Part shown: one piece after another, positions 48,544-53,804 of the stretch
How positions within the stretch are numbered: position 1 is the stretch's first letter
How the letters are laid out: every line of letters begins with the position of its first letter
Assembly (NCBI GenBank): GCA_016794345.1
Contig: JAEUKE010000134.1
Span: forward strand, 1-53,804
Direction: 5' to 3'
Source: Myxococcales bacterium
GTDB taxonomy: Bacteria; Myxococcota_A; Polyangia; Polyangiales; Polyangiaceae
Length of the DNA: 53,804 bases
Position numbers and translations under genes: made by a program
The notes under the pieces: model-generated
What the model was told of the DNA's origin: nothing
Databases searched by the model: none
The model's input: the letters and a program-made list of their open reading frames with translations, nothing else

Positions 48544-48571
48544 ACCCTAGTCGAACGGGAGAGCTTTGCAA
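48544..48571 (-). promoter_or_regulatory. tRNA-Pro promoter
   Basis: Minus strand: -35 TTGCAA (48571-48566), 16-bp spacer, -10 TAGGGT (48549-48544), 11 bases to the mature 5' end. It shows that TAGNNT serves as a -10 hexamer in this genome. Confidence 0.65.
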
Positions 48572-48662
48572 GCCCTCGATGATCATCGACGCGCGAAGGT
48601 GACCCAACTCGACAGGTGCGAAGGACGGTTCGCTCTTTGCTCGCATCTCGAGCGCGCCGTCT

Positions 48663-48670
48663 GGTAGAGT
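48663..48670 (+). promoter_or_regulatory. Extended -10 element (TGGTAGAGT)
   Basis: Ends 9 bases before the GTG at 48680. Confidence 0.5.
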
Positions 48671-48679
48671 CCGGCCTCC

Positions 48680-50005
48680 GTGCTGCACCGCGCCGTCCAA
48701 TCCACGGGAGCCCTGGCAATCGCTTCGCTCCTCTCGTTGCTCGGTTGCGCTGAGGTCCACTCCGGCGCTCGCGCTCCGCAGGCACCTTCGTTCGCCGCGA
48801 CCGGCGACGCCTCGCAGGCGCCCGTCATCCTGGCCAGCGGGGCGCTCGCGGACACGGCCGACGGCGCGGTCGTGCCGGCCACCCACACGGAAGACGGCGA
48901 CGACGAGGACGGCGACGAGCTCCTCGAGGACGATCACGACGAGGAGCAGGAGCACCTCGACCTGTTCGCGTGCCTCGATCGCGGCCCCAGCTCCCCGCCG
49001 GACTGCCCGCAGTTCACCGTGAAGTCCCCCCTCACGGGCCTGTCCGACGCGGAGATCGCGCGGCGCGTGAAGGAAGACCTCGCTTCGATCGGGCCCATCT
49101 CGCTCGGGCCTCCCAACGGCGGGCGCCTCTTCAACGGCATCCGCATGCCCGACGGCGATCGGTGGACGTTGACCGACCCCGGCAACGCCTACGGCACGCA
49201 GGAGAGCATCGACTCGATCACGAAGGCGATCGACAAGGTGTTCACCGCTTACCCCGACTCGCCGAAGGTCATCATCGGGCACATCTCCGCGAAGGGCGGC
49301 GGTCGCCTCAAGCCGCACAAGAGCCACCAGGCCGGCCGCGACGTGGACCTGTCCTACTTCTACAAGGACAAGAAGAGCTGGTACGCGGTCGCCAACGCGC
49401 AGAACCTCGATCGCGAGCGCAGCTGGGCCTTCGTCCGCGCGTTCGTGGAGGACCCGAACGTGGAGATGATCCTCGTCGATACCTCCATCCAGAAGCTCTT
49501 GCGCGAGCACGCCCTGGCGAAGGGCGAGGACCCGGCCTTCATCGACCGCGTCTTCCAGTACGGGAGCAAGAGCAACCGCCCCATCATCCGCCACGTTCGC
49601 GGCCATGCCACGCACATCCACGTGCGGTTCTTCAGCCCGAACGCCCAGGCGAGCGCTCGGCTCGCCGCGGCCTACCTCCCCAAGCCGCCGCCGCCGCCCA
49701 AGCGCAAGTCGGGCAAGCAGCGGAACGAGGACATGCGCGCGGACGCGTCCACCGGCGGGTCGAGCCAGGCCAAACACGCCAACGGCAAGAAGGAGGCGGC
49801 GGACGACTCCTACGTCCTTCACCGCGCCCGCAGCGGCGACACGCTCGACGCCCTGGCTCGGAAGTACGGCGTGTCGGTCCAGGAGATCAAACAGGCCAAC
49901 GGCCTGAAGTCGAACTCCCTGAAGCAGAAGAAGACCTACCGCATCCCGAAGCGGACGGCCTCCTCCTCCACCGCCGTCAGCTCGAAGTCGCGCCAGCGAA
50001 AGTAG
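48680..50005 (+). CDS. MepA-like murein endopeptidase lipoprotein with C-terminal LysM domain
   Basis: 441 residues from GTG 48680. Lipoprotein signal ASLLSLLGC is followed by an acidic Asp/Glu-rich stretch (DGDDEDGDELLEDDHDEEQ). The central domain matches penicillin-insensitive endopeptidases (M74): RLKPHKSHQAGRDVDLSYF with metal His216 and Asp223, and RGHATHIHVRF later. A basic Pro-rich linker leads to a LysM domain (YVLHRARSGDTLDALARKYG ... IKQANGL) that binds peptidoglycan. Predicted to cut peptide crosslinks in murein. The LysM fusion is absent from E. coli MepA. Confidence 0.92.
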   Translation: MLHRAVQSTGALAIASLLSLLGCAEVHSGARAPQAPSFAATGDASQAPVILASGALADTADGAVVPATHTEDGDDEDGDELLEDDHDEEQEHLDLFACLDRGPSSPPDCPQFTVKSPLTGLSDAEIARRVKEDLASIGPISLGPPNGGRLFNGIRMPDGDRWTLTDPGNAYGTQESIDSITKAIDKVFTAYPDSPKVIIGHISAKGGGRLKPHKSHQAGRDVDLSYFYKDKKSWYAVANAQNLDRERSWAFVRAFVEDPNVEMILVDTSIQKLLREHALAKGEDPAFIDRVFQYGSKSNRPIIRHVRGHATHIHVRFFSPNAQASARLAAAYLPKPPPPPKRKSGKQRNEDMRADASTGGSSQAKHANGKKEAADDSYVLHRARSGDTLDALARKYGVSVQEIKQANGLKSNSLKQKKTYRIPKRTASSSTAVSSKSRQRK

Positions 50006-50083
50006 CGAGCGGCCCCGCGTGCGCGCGCGGCTTGCGGCGGAGATCCGCGCACGCAGCCGGCCCGCGTTCATCGCCCAGCTTTA

Positions 50084-50113
50084 TTGGCCCCGCTTCGAGA
50101 CGACAAATACGCT
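50084..50113 (+). promoter_or_regulatory. Candidate promoter of the PilZ gene
   Basis: -35 TTGGCC (50084-50089), 18-bp spacer, -10 TACGCT (50108-50113). A GAGG (50121-50124) then precedes the ATG at 50131. Confidence 0.4.
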
Positions 50114-50130
50114 TCTCCGCGAGGTTCACG

Positions 50131-50508
50131 ATGAGCGCCATCCTCGCCCGTACCATTCATCGCCGAGCGTTCCGCCGGTCCGTCATGCTCCCCTGCCAGG
50201 TGGTCCGCGAGCGGGACTTCCGACTCGTCTCGACGCTGGCGCTCGATCTCTCGACCGAGGGGATCCTCGTCCTCACGGGAGAGCGCGTGCTCACCGGCGA
50301 GAGCCTCCTCGTCAGCTTCCGCGCACCGCAGGAAGCGGGCTGGTTCGATCTCGAGTCGACCGTGGCGCGTGTCGTCCACGGACGCCGGCCGAGCGACCGC
50401 GGCCGCTGCCTCGGCCTCTCCTTCGACCGCCTCGGCGAGGCGGACATGCTCCGGCTGTTCGAAGGCCTGCGCGGACTGCCGCCGGCCGCGTCGGCGCGTC
50501 CATCCTGA
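50131..50508 (+). CDS. PilZ domain c-di-GMP binding protein
   Basis: 125 residues, a single PilZ domain. Both ligand motifs are present: an arginine-rich RRAFRRSVMLPCQV start and DLSTEGILV (the DxSxxG motif), with the usual downstream GLSFDRLGEADMLRLFE. Expected to bind cyclic di-GMP and pass the signal to an unknown partner. Start ATG with GAGG at 6-base spacing. It follows the endopeptidase gene by 125 bases; a relation to the FHA-GGDEF cyclase elsewhere in the window is only conceptual. Confidence 0.88.
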   Translation: MSAILARTIHRRAFRRSVMLPCQVVRERDFRLVSTLALDLSTEGILVLTGERVLTGESLLVSFRAPQEAGWFDLESTVARVVHGRRPSDRGRCLGLSFDRLGEADMLRLFEGLRGLPPAASARPS

Positions 50509-50517
50509 CAGCGACCT

Positions 50518-50525
50518 GGTAGCTT
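50518..50525 (+). promoter_or_regulatory. Extended -10 element (TGGTAGCTT) of the amine oxidase gene
   Basis: Ends 9 bases before ATG 50535; identical to the box before the gene at 26871. An in-frame GTG at 50526 lies too close to the box to be the start of a transcript from it. Confidence 0.5.
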
Positions 50526-50534
50526 GTGCTCCGC

Positions 50535-51890
50535 ATGCTGGAGCACGAAGCCGACTGCTGCGTCGTCGGGGCCGGCTTCGCCGGGCTCCAGGCCGCAAGG
50601 ACCCTGACCGAAGCCGGAAAGCGCGTGGTCCTGCTCGAGGCCCGTGATCGGGTCGGCGGGCGCGCGGCGACGGTTCGCCTGGACGACGGGACGCCGCTGG
50701 ACTTGGGGGGCCAGTGGATCGGTCCCACGCAAGATCGCATCGGCGCGCTCGCCGCCGAGCTCGGCGCCCGGACGTTCGAGACCTACGGACGGGGCGAGCA
50801 CGTCTTCGCCTGGAGCGGGCGGCGCAAGCGGTTCAAGGGGACGATCCCGCCCGCCAACCCCTATTCGCTCGCGTGGCTGGGCTACGGCTGGTCGCAGCTC
50901 GACAAGATGGCGCTGACCGTCCCGCTCGAGGCGCCGTGGACCGCTCCCCGCGCCGAGGAGTGGGACGCGATGACCGTGGAGACGTTCCTGCGGCAATCGG
51001 TCAAATCGGAGACCGCGCGCCAGCTCTTCCGCATCGCCATCGAGGCGGTCTTCGCCTGCGACGCCGCGGACGTCTCGCTGCTGCACGCGCTCTTCTATGT
51101 CCACTCGGCTGGCAAGCTCGACATCCTGCTCTCGACCGACGCTGGCGCGCAGAAGGACCGCTTCGAGCTCGGCGTCCAGCCGCTCGCCGAGCGCCTCGCC
51201 GAGGCGGCCGGAGCCGTCCTCGAGCTCTCCGCGCCGGTGCGGCGAATCACGCAAGATGACCGATTCGTCACGATCACTTCCGACCGCGTGACCGTCCGCG
51301 CCAAGCGCGTCGTCGTCGCCGTCCCGCCGACCCTCGCGGGTCGTATCGACTACTCCCCTGCCCTGCCCGCGCTGCGCGACCAGCTGACCCAGCGTTACCC
51401 GCAGGGCTCGGTCATCAAGTGTTTCGCCGTGTACCCCGAGCCGTTCTGGCGCAGCGAGGGGCTGACCGGGCAATCGGTCCACGACGAAGGCCCCGTCCAC
51501 GTCACCTTCGATGCCTCGCCGCCGAGCGGCAAGCCCGGCATCCTCATGGGGTTCCTCGAGGGCCGGGCGGCCCGCCGTCTCGGCGACGCGCCCGAGGCAG
51601 AGCGACGGGACGCCGTCCTCTCGAGCTTCGCGCGCATCTTCGGCGACCGCGCGAGGAAGCCCGACCTCTACCGCGATCGCGCCTGGGCGACCGAGCCATT
51701 CACGCGGGGCTGTTACGTCGGCTTCCTTCCCACGGGCGCATGGACAAGCTTCGGTCCCGCTTTGCGCGCGCCGGTGGGTCGAATCCACTGGGCAGGGACG
51801 GAGACGGCCACCGTCTGGAACGGCTACTTCGACGGGGCGCTGCAGTCGGGCGATCGCGCTGCGCGCGAGGTCCTCGAAGGGAGGGACTGA
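50535..51890 (+). CDS. Flavin monoamine oxidase family protein
   Basis: 451 residues. N-terminal FAD motif CCVVGAGFAGLQAARTL with LLEARDRVGGRAATVR and LDLGGQWIGPTQDRI are standard for the family. The C-terminus has GRIHWAGTETATVWNGYFDGA, the second FAD-binding region. The Cys used for covalent FAD in mammalian MAO is not at the usual place. Oxidises an amine or amino acid to an imine with release of H2O2; substrate unknown. The next gene starts 2 bases after its stop. Confidence 0.9.
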   Translation: MLEHEADCCVVGAGFAGLQAARTLTEAGKRVVLLEARDRVGGRAATVRLDDGTPLDLGGQWIGPTQDRIGALAAELGARTFETYGRGEHVFAWSGRRKRFKGTIPPANPYSLAWLGYGWSQLDKMALTVPLEAPWTAPRAEEWDAMTVETFLRQSVKSETARQLFRIAIEAVFACDAADVSLLHALFYVHSAGKLDILLSTDAGAQKDRFELGVQPLAERLAEAAGAVLELSAPVRRITQDDRFVTITSDRVTVRAKRVVVAVPPTLAGRIDYSPALPALRDQLTQRYPQGSVIKCFAVYPEPFWRSEGLTGQSVHDEGPVHVTFDASPPSGKPGILMGFLEGRAARRLGDAPEAERRDAVLSSFARIFGDRARKPDLYRDRAWATEPFTRGCYVGFLPTGAWTSFGPALRAPVGRIHWAGTETATVWNGYFDGALQSGDRAAREVLEGRD

Positions 51891-51892
51891 CC

Positions 51893-53113
51893 GTGTGCGA
51901 CACGATGGTCCGGGTGACCTCCCGCGGCGTGCTCTTCGCCAAGAGCTCCGACCGCGATCCCAACGAGGGACAAGGTCTGGAATGGCACCCCCGACGCCAT
52001 CACGCGTCGACAGATCGCGTCCGTTGCACGTGGATCGACATCCCCCAGGCGCTCCGCACGTGGGCCGTGCTCATCAGCCGGCCCTTCTGGGGTTGGGGCG
52101 CGGAGATGGGCGCCAACGAGCACGGCGTCGTCATCGGCAACGAGGCCGTCTTCTCGACGCGGCCGGTCCCGCGGGTCGGGCTCACCGGGATGGATCTCCT
52201 GCGGCTGGCCCTCGAGCGCGCGAAGACCGCGCCCGAGGCGGTCGACGTGATCCGCGAGCTCGCCGCGCGCCACGGCCAGGGTGGCGGGTGCGGCCACGAA
52301 GACCGCTCGTTCCGGTACTTCTCGAGCTTCCTGGTGGCCGATCCGAACGGCGCGTGGGTGCTCGAAACCGTCGGGGCCGAGTCGGCGACGGAGCGGGTCA
52401 GCGGCGCGCGCTCGATCTCGAACTTGCTGACGATACCGTCCTTGCACCGGCTGCGCGATCCGGTGCGGACGCGCTTCGCGGCGGGCGAGGAGCGCCGCGC
52501 CATCACCGAGCGGTTCGCCGGGGCAGCCCGCTCCGCGCGCGATCTCACCTACGCGCTGCGGGAGCACGGCACGGCGGACCGCGTCCCCCGCTACCGCCTC
52601 CACAACGGCGCGATGACGGCGCCGTGTATGCACGCCGGCGGGCTGGTCGCGTCGTCCCAGAGCACGGCCTCGTGGGTGGCGGAGATCGGTCCGAGCGGCG
52701 CCCGACATTTCGTGACGGGGACCGCCGCGCCGTGCACGAGCATCTTCAAGCCCGTCGAGGTCGATCGGGCCCTCGCGCTGGGCCCCTTCCCCCAGGACCG
52801 CGCGGACGGCTCGCTCTTCTGGAAACACGAGCGGTTCCACCGCGTGGCGATGCGCGATCCTCGCGTCTGGCTGCCCTTCGTCGAGCGCGAGCGGACGCTG
52901 CTCGAGCGGAGCTTCTTCGAGTCGGCGGTCGCGCCGGAGGAGGCGTTCACGCGCTCCGAGGCCCTGCTCGACCGATGGCTCGGCATTCAGAACGGATTTG
53001 CTGGAGACGACATGAGGCCGGCCTGGGTCCGGCGCTATTGGGAGACGCGAGACCGAGCCGCCGGCCTAGTCCCCTGGAACCAACATTTCTTGAAGACTTC
53101 GGGCCGCCCCTGA
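51893..53113 (+). CDS. Secernin/C69-type peptidase
   Basis: 406 residues from a GTG 2 bases after the amine oxidase stop. The protein begins (M)CDTMVRVTSRGVLFAKSSDR, so removal of the initiator exposes Cys2, the N-terminal nucleophile of Ntn-hydrolases of family C69. GANEHGVVIGNEAVFS and WVLETVG are also typical. Predicted to hydrolyse dipeptides or an amide bond. Co-transcription with the amine oxidase suggests linked amino-compound breakdown. Secernins proper are not all shown to be peptidases, so activity is inferred from family. Confidence 0.85.
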   Translation: MCDTMVRVTSRGVLFAKSSDRDPNEGQGLEWHPRRHHASTDRVRCTWIDIPQALRTWAVLISRPFWGWGAEMGANEHGVVIGNEAVFSTRPVPRVGLTGMDLLRLALERAKTAPEAVDVIRELAARHGQGGGCGHEDRSFRYFSSFLVADPNGAWVLETVGAESATERVSGARSISNLLTIPSLHRLRDPVRTRFAAGEERRAITERFAGAARSARDLTYALREHGTADRVPRYRLHNGAMTAPCMHAGGLVASSQSTASWVAEIGPSGARHFVTGTAAPCTSIFKPVEVDRALALGPFPQDRADGSLFWKHERFHRVAMRDPRVWLPFVERERTLLERSFFESAVAPEEAFTRSEALLDRWLGIQNGFAGDDMRPAWVRRYWETRDRAAGLVPWNQHFLKTSGRP

Positions 53114-53155
53114 CGGAGCGAAGGCGGCCCGAACTCTCGGGCGAGGTGTTGGCTT

Positions 53156-53207
53156 GTCCCGGAGGGGACTCGTTCCCCTTTGCGTGGAAGCTCCGTTTCC
53201 ACGGGAC
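53156..53207. terminator. Nested hairpins between convergent genes
   Basis: Outer arms GTCCCG/CGGGAC enclose two hairpins: one around AGGGGAC...TTCCCCT and one with CGTGGAA/TTCCACG. Lies between the C69 gene (+) and rtcB (-). Probably a bidirectional terminator. Confidence 0.4.
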
Positions 53208-53228
53208 TGGCGTGACCGGCGGCCCGGC

Positions 53229-53804
53229 TCAGCCCTTCACGCAGACGACCTGTCGGAGCTCGTGCACGATCTCCACAAGGTCCTTCTGCCGCGCCATGAC
53301 CTCCTCGATGTCCTTGTAGGCGCCGGGGATCTCGTCGAGCACGCCGCGGTCCTTGCGGCACTCGATGCCCTGCGTCTGCTCCTCGAGGTCGCGCAGAGAG
53401 AAGCGCTTCTTGGCCTGCTCGCGGCTCATCCTCCGGCCCGCGCCGTGTGACGCGCTCTCGAACGCGGCCGCGTGACCGAGGCCACGGACGACGTACGAAC
53501 GCGCGCCCATCGAGCCGGGGATGATGCCGAGGAGGCCCCTCTTCGCCGAGATGGCGCCCTTGCGCGTGACCAGGAGCTTCTCGCCGAAGTGGACCTCCTC
53601 CGCCACGTAGTTGTGGTGGCACAAGATCGGCGCCTCGAACTTCGCCTGCGGGAGGCTCTTCGACACGGCCGCGAGGACGAGCTCGAGCATCTTGCGGCGG
53701 TTCTCCCAGGCGTAACGCTGCGCCCAGTCGAGATCCCGGCGGTAGGCGTCCATCTCCGGCGTGCCGGCGAGGAAATACGCGAGGTCCGGGTCGAGCAGCC
53801 GCTC
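53229..53804 (-). CDS. rtcB: RNA-splicing ligase RtcB (C-terminal part; 5' end outside window)
   Basis: The frame is open to the right edge; 191 codons are visible, about the last 40 percent of the family length. RtcB motifs: LAYFLAGTPEMDAYRRDLDW (near the edge), ILCHHNYVAEEVHFGE with metal histidines, GIIPGSMGARSYVVRGLG, and SHGAGRRMSREQAKKRF, which holds the histidine that accepts GMP. It joins RNA 2',3'-cyclic phosphate or 3'-phosphate ends to 5'-OH ends using GTP and Mn. Converges on the C69 peptidase gene. Confidence 0.94.
   Translation of the reverse strand, partial: ERLLDPDLAYFLAGTPEMDAYRRDLDWAQRYAWENRRKMLELVLAAVSKSLPQAKFEAPILCHHNYVAEEVHFGEKLLVTRKGAISAKRGLLGIIPGSMGARSYVVRGLGHAAAFESASHGAGRRMSREQAKKRFSLRDLEEQTQGIECRKDRGVLDEIPGAYKDIEEVMARQKDLVEIVHELRQVVCVKG

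Noticed and set aside
48680..50005. Possible M15/VanY peptidase.
   Set aside because: The SHQAGRDVD and HIHVRF motifs fit the MepA (M74) family better.
1..53804. Prophage, insertion sequence, integrase, toxin-antitoxin or replication origin.
   Set aside because: No such genes, attachment-type repeats or DnaA-box clusters were seen on reading both strands.

Overview
The window looks like chromosomal DNA of a myxobacterium (Myxococcota, probably the Polyangiales side). This is inference from content, not a database match. The DNA is very GC-rich, start codons are often GTG or TTG, and the gene mix fits: a bacterial enhancer-binding protein, FHA proteins, a type 2 isopentenyl-diphosphate isomerase, two PilT-like ATPases, large cysteine-rich surface lipoproteins, a bacterial lysyl oxidase, SpoVR/YeaH, HDOD and PilZ proteins. 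No phage, transposase, CRISPR or plasmid signature was found.

Layout. 1-5.3 kb: end of a Pro-rich membrane protein, then a minus-strand run yeaH - spoVR - TPR lipoprotein. 5.3-9.6 kb: a polysaccharide deacetylase, two cysteine-knot repeat lipoproteins and a hypothetical protein. 9.6-14.6 kb: a sigma-54 activator with a degenerate receiver, then a tight four-gene operon (thioredoxin-like lipoprotein, PLP decarboxylase, 82-residue protein, FIST sensor). 14.7-17.1 kb: a divergent methyltransferase / kynurenine-3-monooxygenase-like pair. 17.2-20.5 kb: lysyl oxidase-like lipoprotein, FHA-GGDEF diguanylate cyclase, metallophosphoesterase. 20.6-29.4 kb: glnE, an FHA-Fis regulator, CheY/GAF pair, fni, a 324-residue unknown protein with argH, and a 70-residue protein. 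29.4-33.2 kb: tandem PilT-like ATPases and an HDOD protein. 33.3-37.7 kb (minus strand): a PerR-type regulator, rubrerythrin, Fe-S oxidoreductase, DUF3501 protein, thioesterase and rpiA. 37.8-41 kb: rpsU, a glycosyltransferase, a gene remnant, cstA. 41-48.4 kb: a Prc-like protease, a TetR regulator facing a RetSat/CrtI-like oxidase, ureidoglycolate lyase, and an alkaline-phosphatase-superfamily membrane enzyme. 48.5-53.8 kb: tRNA-Pro(GGG), a murein endopeptidase with LysM, PilZ, flavin amine oxidase, secernin-type peptidase, and the end of rtcB.

Two signals are not ordinary annotation. First, about twenty genes carry a -10-like hexamer TANNNT, usually TAGNNT and often extended as TGGTAGNNT, only 6-15 bases before the start codon and without a clear Shine-Dalgarno. 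This suggests widespread leaderless transcription. The tRNA-Pro, rpsU and perR promoters (TTGCAA/G, 16-17 bp, TA-rich hexamer) independently calibrate that reading. Second, several loci carry visible operators: a PerR-like box inside the perR promoter spacer, and two near-identical 19-bp palindromes between tetR and its divergent oxidase.

The most novel candidate gene systems are the FIST/decarboxylase operon, the KMO-like/methyltransferase pair (possibly a 3-hydroxykynurenine-derived metabolite), and the PilT pair in which one partner has lost its HIS-box histidine.
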